NCBI GenBank assembly: GCA_963720515.1
Contig: OY970397.1
Coordinates: forward strand, 744,001-808,000
Source: G963720515 sp963720515
Lineage (GTDB): Bacteria; Actinomycetota; Thermoleophilia; Gaiellales; Gaiellaceae
Direction of reading: 5' to 3'
DNA length: 64,000 bases
Under the pieces are notes generated by a model. That model saw only the letters and a list, made by a program, of their open reading frames with translations, was not told the origin of the DNA and ran no database searches. Shown in pieces: positions 23,316 through 31,335 of this stretch (positions are counted from its first letter, which is position 1; each line of letters begins with the position of its first letter). A program made the position numbers and the translations under genes.

Positions 23316-25312
23316 CAGGCCCGGGCGAGCGCGGCGTCCCGCTCCGCGAAGCGTGCGGCGAGCCGCGCCTGCTCGCGCGCGTCCGGCCACATGGCGACGA
23401 GCGCGCCGAGGAGGAACACGAGCCCAGCCAGCCAGATCAGGTTCACGAGCGGGTTCACGATCACCTTGAGGTAGACGCCGCCGCCGGCCGCGAAGTCGTC
23501 CGCGATCACGAAGAGGTCCTCGGCGCGGAGCGGGTCGGAGCGGATCGCGACCTCGTTCGAGGTCTGCTGCTCGGCGAGGTAGCGGTTCTTGCCGGGCGTG
23601 ATCTCCCCCAGCCGCTCGCCGTCGCGCGAGACGTCGAGCCGCGCGCGGAGCTCCTCGGCGTTCGCGCCGCGCTGCTGCGTCGAGCCGAGGTAGGCGAGCG
23701 TGTAGCCGGCGACCGTCACCGTGTCGCCCGGGTTCATGCGCACCTCGCGCGTCGTCGAGAACGCGCCGATCCCGATCGCCCCGATCAGGAGCAGGACGAT
23801 CGCCGAGTGGACGATGTAGCCGCCGTAGCGCCGCCGGTTCCGCCCGACGAGGCTCGTGAACGCGCCGAGCCAGGTGGCCGAGCCGGTCGCCTTGCGGGCG
23901 CGGGTCCCGCGCACGAACTCGAGGACGATCGCCGAGAGGACGAACGCCGCGAACGTGTAGCCGACGAGCCCCGCGACGCTCGACCCCGCGCCGAGCGCGA
24001 GCAGGACGACACCGGTGACGAGCGCGACGGCCGCCGGCCAGACGAGCGCGCGGCCGAGCGCGCCGAGCGACGAGCGGCGCCAGGCGACGAGCGGCCCGAT
24101 CCCCATGAGCAGCACGATCGGGAGCCCGAAGATGGTCGCGAAGAAGTCGTAGTACGGCGCGCCGACGGTCACCGCCACGCCGCGCACCGCCTCGGACACG
24201 ATCGGGTAGAGCACGCCCCAGAGCACGGTCAGCGCGAGCGCGACGAGGAACAGGTTGTTGTAGAGGAACGCCGCCTCGCGCGAGACGAGCGACTCGAGGC
24301 GCGTGCGGGCGCGCAGGAGCGGCAGCCGCCACAGGATCATCGCGATCGAGAACGCCGCCGCGGCCGCGATGAACCCGAGGAACCACGGGCCGATCGACGA
24401 CTGCGTGAACGAGTGGATCGAGCTCAGGATCCCGCTCCGCGTGAGGAACGTCCCGAACAGTGAAAGGCAGAACGCGCCGGCGACAAGGACCGCGTTCCAG
24501 ACCCGGAGCATGTCCTTCTTCTCCTGGATCATCACGGAGTGCAGGTACGCGGTGGCCACGAGCCACGGCATGAGCGCCGCGTTCTCGACCGGGTCCCACG
24601 CGTACCAGCCGCCCCAGCCGACCTCCTCGTAGGCCCACTTCGCGCCGAGCAGGATCGCGATGCCGAGGAACATCCAGGCCGCGAGCGTCCAGCGGCGCGT
24701 GGCGACGATCCAGCGCTCGTCGGCCTTGCCGGACGCGAGCGCGGCCATCGCGAACGCGAACGGGATCGTCAGGCCGACGTAGCCGAGGTAGAGGAGCGGC
24801 GGGTGCGCGAGCATGTACGGGTTCTGGAGGCTCGGGTTGAGCCCCGCGCCGTCGCGCACGGCAGCCTGCTCCGCGAACGGGCTCGCGACGAAGACGAGCA
24901 GCGTGCCGAAGAACGTGGCGACGGCGGCGAGGATCGGCACCGTCCAGGGCAGCGCGCTCGCGACGAGCTTGCGGTTGAAGGCGAGCGCGGCGACGCTCAT
25001 CGCGAGCAGCACCATGAGCCAGAGGAGGAGCGAGCCCTCCTGTCCGCTCCAGAAGGCGGCGAGCGTGTAGCGGAGCGGCAGCTCGCGGCTCGTGTGCTCG
25101 GCGACGTAGGCGAACGAGAAGTCGTGGCGCCACAGCGCGGCGAGGAGGACGAGCGAGGCGACGCCGGCCGCGACGAGCGCGGCGACGAGCGCGTCGCGCG
25201 CGGACTGGTGGAGGCGGCGTCGTCCCTTGGCGGCGGCGTAGGCGCCCGCGCAGAGCGCGTAGACGACGAGCCCGAGGGCGACGATCAGCGCGGCCCGGCC
25301 GAGGAGCGCCAT
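23315..25312 (-). CDS. ccmF: cytochrome c haem lyase subunit CcmF
   Basis: This 665-residue polytopic membrane protein has about 15 helices and the CcmF/CcmC/NrfE tryptophan-rich haem-handling motif WGGWYAWDPVENAAL (about 231-245), with conserved histidines on either side facing the periplasmic surface. It transfers haem from CcmE to apocytochrome c. A large external loop before the last helix (about 555-640) is typical of CcmF. It lies between ccmE (4 bases upstream) and the CcmI-like gene. CcmA, B, C, G and H are not in the window. Confidence 0.94.
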   Translation of the reverse strand: MALLGRAALIVALGLVVYALCAGAYAAAKGRRRLHQSARDALVAALVAAGVASLVLLAALWRHDFSFAYVAEHTSRELPLRYTLAAFWSGQEGSLLLWLMVLLAMSVAALAFNRKLVASALPWTVPILAAVATFFGTLLVFVASPFAEQAAVRDGAGLNPSLQNPYMLAHPPLLYLGYVGLTIPFAFAMAALASGKADERWIVATRRWTLAAWMFLGIAILLGAKWAYEEVGWGGWYAWDPVENAALMPWLVATAYLHSVMIQEKKDMLRVWNAVLVAGAFCLSLFGTFLTRSGILSSIHSFTQSSIGPWFLGFIAAAAAFSIAMILWRLPLLRARTRLESLVSREAAFLYNNLFLVALALTVLWGVLYPIVSEAVRGVAVTVGAPYYDFFATIFGLPIVLLMGIGPLVAWRRSSLGALGRALVWPAAVALVTGVVLLALGAGSSVAGLVGYTFAAFVLSAIVLEFVRGTRARKATGSATWLGAFTSLVGRNRRRYGGYIVHSAIVLLLIGAIGIGAFSTTREVRMNPGDTVTVAGYTLAYLGSTQQRGANAEELRARLDVSRDGERLGEITPGKNRYLAEQQTSNEVAIRSDPLRAEDLFVIADDFAAGGGVYLKVIVNPLVNLIWLAGLVFLLGALVAMWPDAREQARLAARFAERDAALARA

Positions 25313-25316
25313 GGGC

Positions 25317-25709
25317 TCAGGCGTTCTTCGAGGGCGAGTACTTCGACGGGCACTTGGTGACGAGCGAGTCCTTCTCGGCCATGAACACGCCCTTCTCGAC
25401 CTCGCCCTTCAGCATCACCTCGCGCCCCACCTTGAAGAGGTCGGGCACCGAGCCCATGTAGACGACCGGAACCGTCGCGGAGCCCTTCACGTCGCTGAGC
25501 GCGAACCTGAGGCCGCCCTGGTGCGCGTCACCGGTGACCGGCCCGACGACCTTGCCGCCGAGCGTCACGCGGCCGTCGTGGGCGGCAAGCTGGCTCGGCT
25601 GGACGGACGGCGTCGCGCCGCCCGCGAAGCTCGTGTAGACGAGGAACGCGGCGAGCACCGCCGCGATCGAGAGCGCGATGACGAGGCGAACAGGGTTGCG
25701 CCGAGCCAC
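25317..25709 (-). CDS. ccmE: periplasmic haem chaperone CcmE, Cys-type (CxxxY)
   Basis: A 130-residue protein with one N-terminal membrane anchor (about 8-28) and an OB-fold domain containing VTLGGKVVG and VPVVYMGSVPDLFKVGREV. In the commoner CcmE the haem is held covalently by His in an HxxxY motif. Here the motif is Cys120-Pro-Ser-Lys-Tyr124, the CxxxY variant known from archaea and some Desulfovibrio-type bacteria. A leaderless GTG start at 25709 follows TACACT by 6 bases. It heads the ccmE-ccmF-ccmI-like operon. Confidence 0.92.
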   Translation of the reverse strand: MARRNPVRLVIALSIAAVLAAFLVYTSFAGGATPSVQPSQLAAHDGRVTLGGKVVGPVTGDAHQGGLRFALSDVKGSATVPVVYMGSVPDLFKVGREVMLKGEVEKGVFMAEKDSLVTKCPSKYSPSKNA

Positions 25710-25715
25710 GGGCCG

Positions 25716-25721
25716 AGTGTA
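25716..25721 (-). promoter_or_regulatory. -10 hexamer TACACT of the ccm operon (leaderless)
   Basis: On the minus strand TACACT is followed by exactly 6 bases and GTG 25709. Confidence 0.55.
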
Positions 25722-25748
25722 CCCCTGGGCCTCCGCGCTTCGGCGCGG

Positions 25749-25988
25749 TTACTCGCCCGCGTGCGCCGGGTTCCGGAGCGGGATCCGGTACCCGTGGTCG
25801 CGGCAGAGCGAGCCCTGGTCGTCCTCGGTGAGGGCGTCGCAGTAGCCCTTGCCGTAGGCGGCCCGCATGAACGCCGCCATGACCTCGAGGTTCCAGTCGT
25901 CCACCTCGCAGGCCTCGGCCCAGAGATCGGCGAGGCGCACGTCGATGTCCAGCTCGAGGAGCTCGATGCGGGTGGGGCGCTTGCTCAT
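25749..25988 (-). CDS. hypothetical 79-residue protein
   Basis: I do not recognise this small acidic soluble protein. It begins MSKRPTRIELLELDIDVRL, has a helical centre with WAEACEVDDWNLEVMAAFMRAAYGKGY and two cysteines, and no signal or membrane segment. The short start (ATG 25988) is supported by TACCGT exactly 7 bases upstream on this strand. Longer frames to the left of that ATG run into the divergent TIM-barrel gene and are shadows. It is monocistronic, ending about 28 bases before the ccm operon promoter. Confidence 0.6.
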   Translation of the reverse strand: MSKRPTRIELLELDIDVRLADLWAEACEVDDWNLEVMAAFMRAAYGKGYCDALTEDDQGSLCRDHGYRIPLRNPAHAGE

Positions 25989-25995
25989 GACGAAA

Positions 25996-26001
25996 ACGGT
26001 A
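25996..26001 (-). promoter_or_regulatory. -10 hexamer TACCGT, leaderless start
   Basis: TACCGT on the minus strand is followed by 7 bases and ATG 25988; it is back to back with TAGGCT at 26037. Confidence 0.5.
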
Positions 26002-26036
26002 GAAGCGCTGTCGGACGACACCCGGCTCGACCGGGC

Positions 26037-26042
26037 TAGGCT
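26037..26042 (+). promoter_or_regulatory. -10 hexamer TAGGCT, leaderless start
   Basis: TAGGCT is followed by 7 bases and ATG 26050. Confidence 0.5.
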
Positions 26043-26049
26043 CCGGGCC

Positions 26050-26871
26050 ATGGGTGAGATCCGGTTCGGCCCCGCGCGCGTGCCCTCCCGCGAGAGCCCC
26101 GAGGAGGCCGTGCAGCTCCTCGTGGAGCGGGGCTTCACCGCCAACGAGATCGACTTCGAAGGCGGCTTCTGGATGAAGCCCGAGTGGGAGTGGGCGGCGA
26201 AGTTCGGCGAGGAGGCCCGCGCCGCCGGGATCGTCCTCTCCGTCCACGCGCCGATCCCCGCGTTCCCCGGCCACGTGACCGGCGACGAGGGGAAGCGCAA
26301 GCGCGCCTTCGGAATGCTCGATCACACCTCCGGCGTCGCGGTTGCGGTCGGCGCCGAGGTCGTCGTGATCCACCCGGGCTTCCTCCTCGGCCGCTCGCGC
26401 GAGGAGGCGCTCGACAAGGTCGTCGAGGACCTCACCGCGCTGCGCGAGCGGCTCGAGGGCAAGGACCGCGTTGTCCCGTTCGGGATCGAGGTCATGGGCC
26501 GCGTCCGCGAGCTCGGCACGGCCGAGGACATCTTCCACGTGTCCGGGCTGCTCCCGTGGGTGCGCCCGGTGATCGACTTCGCGCACCTCCACGCGGTCAC
26601 GGACGGCGCGTTCACCGACGCCGACGCCTTCGTGGCGATCCTCGAGAAGGCGGACTCGCTCCTCGAACCGGGCGCGCCGTTCCACATCCATTTCAGCGAC
26701 ATCCAGTACGCGAACAGAAACGAGACGAAGCACCTGCCCTACGGCGAGGGCACGCTCCGCGCCGAGCCGCTCGCCGAGGCGCTCGGGCGCTTCGACCGTC
26801 CTGCGACAGTCATCTCCGAGAGCCCCGACCTCGAGAGCCACAAGGCGATCCAGGCCGTGCTCGGCGCATAG
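26050..26871 (+). CDS. TIM-barrel protein, endonuclease IV-like (AP endonuclease family 2)
   Basis: A 273-residue barrel resembling endonuclease IV/xylose-isomerase-like proteins: NEIDFEGGFWMKPEW, VLSVHAPIP (metal His), VVVIHPGFLLG (His), FGIEVMGR (Glu), IDFAHLHAV (Asp/His) and FHIHFSDIQY (His-x-His). This set of His, Glu and Asp residues matches the trinuclear zinc site of Nfo-type AP endonucleases. If active it would incise abasic sites during base-excision repair. The start is leaderless, and a good hairpin terminator follows. Confidence 0.82.
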   Translation: MGEIRFGPARVPSRESPEEAVQLLVERGFTANEIDFEGGFWMKPEWEWAAKFGEEARAAGIVLSVHAPIPAFPGHVTGDEGKRKRAFGMLDHTSGVAVAVGAEVVVIHPGFLLGRSREEALDKVVEDLTALRERLEGKDRVVPFGIEVMGRVRELGTAEDIFHVSGLLPWVRPVIDFAHLHAVTDGAFTDADAFVAILEKADSLLEPGAPFHIHFSDIQYANRNETKHLPYGEGTLRAEPLAEALGRFDRPATVISESPDLESHKAIQAVLGA

Positions 26872-26875
26872 AGAA

Positions 26876-26894
26876 GGCCCGCACGAGGCGGGCC
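26876..26894. terminator. hairpin terminator
   Basis: GGCCCGC (26876-26882) pairs with GCGGGCC (26888-26894) around a 5-base loop, with A-rich and T-rich flanks (GAGAA before, TCTCTC after). It starts 5 bases after the TIM-barrel stop. Confidence 0.7.
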
Positions 26895-26922
26895 TCTCTC
26901 CGCAGCCCCTGGGGGGTAGGCG

Positions 26923-27066
26923 TCAGTGCCAGATTCCGGTGCGGGCGGCGCGCGCAGGCGACGCCTCCGCCTGCGCGTCGCCGCCGGCACCCGTGACCCC
27001 CTCGGTGACCCCGTCAGTCGCCTGGTCGGCGATCTGGCCTGTCACGGACCCCGTCCCGGTGCTCAT
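26923..27066 (-). CDS. hypothetical 47-residue peptide
   Basis: A short Gly/Thr/Ala-rich peptide beginning MSTGTGSVTGQIADQATDGV. I recognise no family. It is supported only by an ATG at 27066 preceded at 7 bases by TAGCGT, the same geometry as other leaderless genes here, and by convergence on the 26876 terminator. The frame extends further upstream, but that part overlaps the LuxR gene. It may not be expressed. Confidence 0.4.
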   Translation of the reverse strand: MSTGTGSVTGQIADQATDGVTEGVTGAGGDAQAEASPARAARTGIWH

Positions 27067-27073
27067 GGGACGG

Positions 27074-27079
27074 ACGCTA
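27074..27079 (-). promoter_or_regulatory. -10 hexamer TAGCGT, possible leaderless start
   Basis: TAGCGT on the minus strand ends 7 bases before ATG 27066. Confidence 0.4.
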
Positions 27080-27115
27080 CGGCGGCACCGGCCGATTCGC
27101 ACTAGCCCCCCGGGA

Positions 27116-27121
27116 TAGTCT
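27116..27121 (+). promoter_or_regulatory. -10 hexamer TAGTCT of the LuxR gene
   Basis: TAGTCT ends 9 bases before ATG 27131, giving a leader of at most a few bases. Confidence 0.45.
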
Positions 27122-27130
27122 TTTCGAGCG

Positions 27131-29989
27131 ATGCAGACCCATCGCCCCGCCGCGGCCGAACAGAGCGCGCCCTTGCTCGAGCGCGACGACGAGCTGGAGG
27201 CGCTGCGAGGAGGGCTCGAGGACGCGGCGCAGGGCCAGGGCCGGCTGTTCGTGATCGAGGGCCCGGCGGGCGTCGGGAAGTCCGCGCTCCTCGGGTCCGT
27301 GACTGCGTCGGCGGCCGAGGCGGGCATGGGCGTCCTCTTCGCGCGCGGCGGTGAGCTCGAGCGCTCGTTCGCCTTCGGCGCGGTGCTCCAGCTCTTCGAG
27401 GGCGCCGTCCGCGCGGCTTCGCCGGAGGAGCGCGACGAGCTCTTCGCGGGGCCAGCCGCCCATGCACGGCCGCTCCTCGAGGAGGGGGACGAGGGCGTAG
27501 AGGGCCAGGAGGTCGCCGTCCTCCATGCGCTCTACTGGCTCGGCGCGAACCTGGCCGAGCGGTCTCCGCTGGTCCTCGCCGTGGACGACCTCCAGTGGGT
27601 GGACACGCCGTCGCTCCATTTCCTCGCCTATCTCGAACAGCGGCTCGAGTCCCTGCCGGTGCTCGTGGTCGCGACCCTTCGGCGCACCGAGGGGCTCGAC
27701 GAGAAGGGACTCATTGCGCGCCTCGCCGACCACCCCGCGACGACCTTCCTCGAGCTCGCGCCGCTCAGCCGCTCCGGCGTGGACGCACTCGTGCGGGAGC
27801 GGTTCCCGAGCGCGGGCGATGCCTTCTGCGCCGCCTGCGCGCGCGTCTCGGGCGGAAACCCGCATCTCGTCCGCGAGCTGCTCGCGGCGCTCGCCGCCGA
27901 GGGCCGGAGCCCGGACGACACGACCGCGAAGGAGGTAAGCGAGCTCGCGCCCGACGCGGTGCTGCGCTCGGTGCTCGCGCGGCTCGCGCGCCTCCCAGAG
28001 GACGCGTCGTCGCTCGCGGGCGCAGTCGCAGTGCTCGGCGACGATGCAGAGCTTCGGCACGCCGCGGCGCTCGCGGATCTCGATCTCGCGGCCGCCGCGA
28101 CGGCCGCCGACGCGCTCGCCACGGCGGAGATTCTCGCGCCGGGCGAGCCGCTCGCCTTCCTCCACCCCCTCCTCCGCTCGGCGGTGTACGCCGACCTCCC
28201 GGCGGTCGAGCGCGGGCTCCTGCACGGCCGCGCCGCGCGCCTGCTCGCAGACGACGTTCCCCCCGAGCGGGTGGCGCCGCACCTCATCGCCGCGCCGCCG
28301 GCCGGCGATCCCTGGGTGGTCGAGATGCTGCGCGCAGCAGCTGCACACGCGTGCGCCGCGGCCTCGCCGGAGCCGGCCGCGCGCTATCTCCTCCGGGCGC
28401 TCGACGAGCCGGCGCCGCGCGAGGTCCGGGCCGCCGTGCTGGTCGAGCTCGGCGAGGCGGAGGCGTCCGCGGGCGCGTCCACCGCGCTCGCCCGGCTCGA
28501 GGAGGCGCTGCCGCTCATGGAGGATCCGACCGAGCGTGCGCAGACGCTCCTCCGGCTCGGCTGGATGCTCCACCGCAGCGGCCGGATCGCGGATGCGGCC
28601 GCTGCGTTCCAGCGCGGCCTCGCCGAGGCGGAGCCCGGAAGCGTGCTCGCCCTCCAGCTCGAGGTGGGCTACCTCGGGGTCGCGTGGTACGAGAGCAGCC
28701 TCGCCGCCGATGTCCTCGAGCGGCGGCGTGCGCTCCTCTCCGCGCCGGAGGGCACGCCGGCGGCCGCCGAGCGCGGCCTGCTCTCCCAGCAGCTCGTGCA
28801 GGAGCTCTCGGCGGGGCGCTCCCACACCGAGGTGCGGACACTCGCCCGACGGCTCCTCGCGGACGACGCGATCCTCGGGGCTACGGGCGCGGACTCGCTG
28901 AACCTCTGGATCGCCGTCGGAGCCCTCAGCTGGTCGGACGACTTCCGCGGCGCGCACGCCGCCATCGAGGCGGCGCGTGCCGACGCCGCCGCGCGGGGGG
29001 ATTACCTGACGGAGGCGCTCGCGCTGTACACCCGTTCGTGGCCGCGCTTCTGGGCCGGGCGCATCGCCGACGCGCTCGCCGACGCCGAGACGGCGGTGTC
29101 GGCCTGGCGCGGCTCATGGGCCATGTACCTCCCCGGCGCGCTGTACTGGCTCGCGCGGGCCCACATCGAACGCGACGAGCTCGACGAGGCCGAGGCGGCG
29201 CTCGATCTCCCGGACGCGGAGGCCCGCTGGGCGGGGACGACGATGTACGCGGCCTGGCGCGCCGCGCGCGGCCGCGTCGCGCTCGCGCGGGGGCGCGCCG
29301 ACGACGCGCTCTCGGAGCAGCTCGCGTCGGGCTCGCTCCTGCGCGACACGCTCCACCTCGGAAACCCCGCGATCGGCGAGTGGCGCTCGGAGGCCGCCCT
29401 CGCGGCCGCACGGCTCGGCGACGACGAGCGGGCGCGCGAGCTCGTCGGCGAGGAGCTCGAGCTCGCCCGCGCGTTCGGGGCGCCGCGGCCAGTCGGCGTC
29501 GCGCTTCGCGCGGCCGGCCTCGTCGCGGGCGGCGAGGAGGGAGCGGCCATGCTCCGCGAGGCGGTCGCGGTCCTCGAGACGTCACCGGCGAGGCTCGAGC
29601 ACGCGCGGGCGCTCGTCGATCTCGGCGCCCTGCTGCGGCGCGGGGGAAGCCGCGCCGACGCGCGCGAGCCGCTCAAGCGAGGCCTCGAGCTCGCCGAGCG
29701 CTTCGGCGCGCTCCGGATCGAGCGCCAGGCGCGCGAGGAGCTCGCCGCCACCGGCGCGCACCTCGGCCAGCGCTCGTTCACCGGCCGCGACGCGCTCACG
29801 CCGAGCGAGGCGCGGGTGGCGGAGATGGCGGCGGCCGGGATGAGCAACCGCGAGATCGCCCAGTCGCTCTTCGTGACGGTGAACGCGGTCAAGTGGCACC
29901 TGCGCAACGCCTACCGGAAGCTGGGCATCGCGACGCGCGAGGAGCTCACGGCGGCGCTCGCCGACGAGGGCGAGACCGTCGAGCCGTGA
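27131..29989 (+). CDS. large ATP-binding LuxR-family (LAL-type) transcriptional regulator
   Basis: This 952-residue regulator has an N-terminal AAA/STAND ATPase (Walker A EGPAGVGKSALL at about 43-54; Walker B LVLAVDDLQWVD at about 150-160), a long helical TPR-like middle (about 400-870) and a C-terminal LuxR helix-turn-helix (about 885-940, LTPSEARVAEMAAAGMSNREIAQSLFV). Such LAL/MalT-type proteins oligomerise on binding an inducer and ATP, then activate transcription. The inducer is not predictable. The gene overlaps a GNAT acetyltransferase by 4 bases (GTGA), which may be a target or partner. Confidence 0.9.
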   Translation: MQTHRPAAAEQSAPLLERDDELEALRGGLEDAAQGQGRLFVIEGPAGVGKSALLGSVTASAAEAGMGVLFARGGELERSFAFGAVLQLFEGAVRAASPEERDELFAGPAAHARPLLEEGDEGVEGQEVAVLHALYWLGANLAERSPLVLAVDDLQWVDTPSLHFLAYLEQRLESLPVLVVATLRRTEGLDEKGLIARLADHPATTFLELAPLSRSGVDALVRERFPSAGDAFCAACARVSGGNPHLVRELLAALAAEGRSPDDTTAKEVSELAPDAVLRSVLARLARLPEDASSLAGAVAVLGDDAELRHAAALADLDLAAAATAADALATAEILAPGEPLAFLHPLLRSAVYADLPAVERGLLHGRAARLLADDVPPERVAPHLIAAPPAGDPWVVEMLRAAAAHACAAASPEPAARYLLRALDEPAPREVRAAVLVELGEAEASAGASTALARLEEALPLMEDPTERAQTLLRLGWMLHRSGRIADAAAAFQRGLAEAEPGSVLALQLEVGYLGVAWYESSLAADVLERRRALLSAPEGTPAAAERGLLSQQLVQELSAGRSHTEVRTLARRLLADDAILGATGADSLNLWIAVGALSWSDDFRGAHAAIEAARADAAARGDYLTEALALYTRSWPRFWAGRIADALADAETAVSAWRGSWAMYLPGALYWLARAHIERDELDEAEAALDLPDAEARWAGTTMYAAWRAARGRVALARGRADDALSEQLASGSLLRDTLHLGNPAIGEWRSEAALAAARLGDDERARELVGEELELARAFGAPRPVGVALRAAGLVAGGEEGAAMLREAVAVLETSPARLEHARALVDLGALLRRGGSRADAREPLKRGLELAERFGALRIERQAREELAATGAHLGQRSFTGRDALTPSEARVAEMAAAGMSNREIAQSLFVTVNAVKWHLRNAYRKLGIATREELTAALADEGETVEP

Positions 29990-30426
29990 GGAGGATCCGG
30001 CCGGTCGAGCCCGGAGACACCGACGCAGTGGCCGACGCGTTCATCGGCGGCATCGCCGGGATGACCTACATCCCGGTGCTCCACACCGAGGAGGACAACC
30101 GCGAGTTCATCCGGGACGTGATGCTCCCGAACAACGAGGTCTGGGTCGCGGAGGAGGACGGCCGCGTCGTCGGCTTCGCCGGGCTCGGCGACGACCTGCT
30201 CCGGCACCTCTGGGTGCACCCCGACGCGCAGAATCGCGGCGCCGGCGCTGCCCTCCTCGACAAGGCGAAGGAGCGGCGGCCGGGCGGATTCCGGCTCTGG
30301 GTGTTCCAGAAGAACACCGGCGCGCGGCGGTTCTACGAGCGGCACGGGTTCACGCTCGTCGAGCTGACCGACGGGCAGCGCAACGAGGAGAAGGAGCCGG
30401 ACGCGCTCTACGAGTGGCGGCCGTAG
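29986..30426 (+). CDS. GNAT-family N-acetyltransferase
   Basis: A 146-residue acetyltransferase with the fold's landmarks: RPVEPGDTDAVADAF at the start, NEVWVAEEDGRVVGFAGL (strands 2-4), the acetyl-CoA pyrophosphate loop HPDAQNRGAGAALLDKA (motif A, Q/RxxGxG/A) and NTGARRFYERHGF (motif B). The substrate is unknown. The GTG at 29986 overlaps the regulator stop (GTGA), so translation is coupled. The stop is followed by about 46 bases before a new leaderless promoter. Confidence 0.88.
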   Translation: MRRIRPVEPGDTDAVADAFIGGIAGMTYIPVLHTEEDNREFIRDVMLPNNEVWVAEEDGRVVGFAGLGDDLLRHLWVHPDAQNRGAGAALLDKAKERRPGGFRLWVFQKNTGARRFYERHGFTLVELTDGQRNEEKEPDALYEWRP

Positions 30427-30460
30427 GACGGTTCCCTCATCGCCGTCGGAACGCCGCGGG

Positions 30461-30466
30461 CACACT
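30461..30466 (+). promoter_or_regulatory. -10-like hexamer CACACT, leaderless start
   Basis: CACACT is followed by exactly 6 bases and ATG 30473; the same hexamer precedes GTG 35738. Confidence 0.4.
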
Positions 30467-30472
30467 GGCGAG

Positions 30473-30993
30473 ATGAAGGCGATCGGCCTCGCGTGCGTCG
30501 TGCTCATCCTGGCCGGCTGCAGCTCGGGAGCGCCGCGCCGAGCACCCCGACCTCCCAGCCGGACGTCGGCACGGCGACGACGGCCGCGGGCGGCGCCCTC
30601 GCCCACGACGAGTTCCTCCGCCAGCTCTCCGACTGGTGCAAGGCGCGGAACGCCGACCTCGAGCGCCGGTTCACGGCCGACTATGCGCGGGCGGCAGCGG
30701 CGGGGCGGTACAAGGAGGCGGCGCAGATCCTCGAGGCGCACCAGGCCGCCGTGCAGGAATGGGAGGTCCGGATCCCGATCGAGCTGAGCCAGCTCGCCGA
30801 GGACGACGCGGCCGCGTTCCGCCAGTACCTCGTCCTCACCGGCCGGCTCGACGGGCTCCTCGTCGACTACGACCAGGCGCTCCGCGCGAACGCCGCCGAC
30901 CAGGTGCAGCGGATCGCCGGCCGCGTCGAGAAGGCCCGGGACGACTGGACGCAGCAGGCCGCCGACATGGGCCTCGAGGAATGCGGGGCGTGA
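30473..30993 (+). pseudogene. small lipoprotein gene with an apparent one-base deletion
   Basis: The first frame encodes a textbook lipoprotein signal (MKAIGLACVVLILAGCSSG, lipobox LAGC). After about base 30525 the rest of the protein continues in another frame: a Ser/Thr/Pro linker, then a soluble helical domain of about 130 residues (HDEFLRQLSDWCKARNADLE to the stop at 30993). Adding one G in the GGG run at 30526-30528 would restore a single 173-residue lipoprotein. A sequencing or assembly error is more likely than decay, because both halves keep normal codon use. The function is unknown. Confidence 0.65.
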
Positions 30994-31018
30994 GCCGGAC
31001 TCCGTGCGCGTGACCCCC

Positions 31019-31024
31019 TAGAAT
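31019..31024 (+). promoter_or_regulatory. -10 hexamer TAGAAT, leaderless start
   Basis: TAGAAT is followed by 6 bases and ATG 31031. Confidence 0.5.
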
Positions 31025-31030
31025 CCCGCC

Positions 31031-31321
31031 ATGTCCGAGACCGACCCTCCGGTCGAGCCCGCCGCGTCCTCGGAGCAACCGCCGCCGGAGCCCGAGCACC
31101 ACCGCGACGAGCCCGGCCCCTTCCTGCCGAACCGGCCGCGGCGCCTCGGTGTCGAGTCGCTCGCCGTGCGGCTCATCGCGACCACCGGGATCGCCGCGAT
31201 CGGCACCGCCGTCGCCGCGATCCTGGGGACGCAGGACGTGGAGGCGTGGGTCATCGGCCTCGTCGTCTCGCTCGTGAGCGTCCTGCTCGCGGCCGTGCTC
31301 TGGTCTAGCCGAACCCTGTAG
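31031..31321 (+). CDS. small two-helix membrane protein
   Basis: A 96-residue protein with an acidic Pro/Glu-rich N-terminus (about 1-40) and two C-terminal transmembrane helices (about 45-65 and 71-92). No family is recognised. The start is leaderless. It lies 14 bases upstream of the ABC exporter operon, which has its own promoter hexamer, so it may be independently transcribed. Confidence 0.65.
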   Translation: MSETDPPVEPAASSEQPPPEPEHHRDEPGPFLPNRPRRLGVESLAVRLIATTGIAAIGTAVAAILGTQDVEAWVIGLVVSLVSVLLAAVLWSSRTL

Positions 31322-31322
31322 A

Positions 31323-31328
31323 TAGCCT
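31323..31328 (+). promoter_or_regulatory. -10 hexamer TAGCCT of the ABC exporter operon (leaderless)
   Basis: TAGCCT is followed by 7 bases and ATG 31336. Confidence 0.5.
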
Positions 31329-31335
31329 CAGCCGC

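Noticed and set aside
22286..25133. Long alternative minus-strand frames across the ccm genes
   Set aside because: They are Arg/Ala/Pro-rich shadow frames typical of very high GC DNA and carry no domain motifs.
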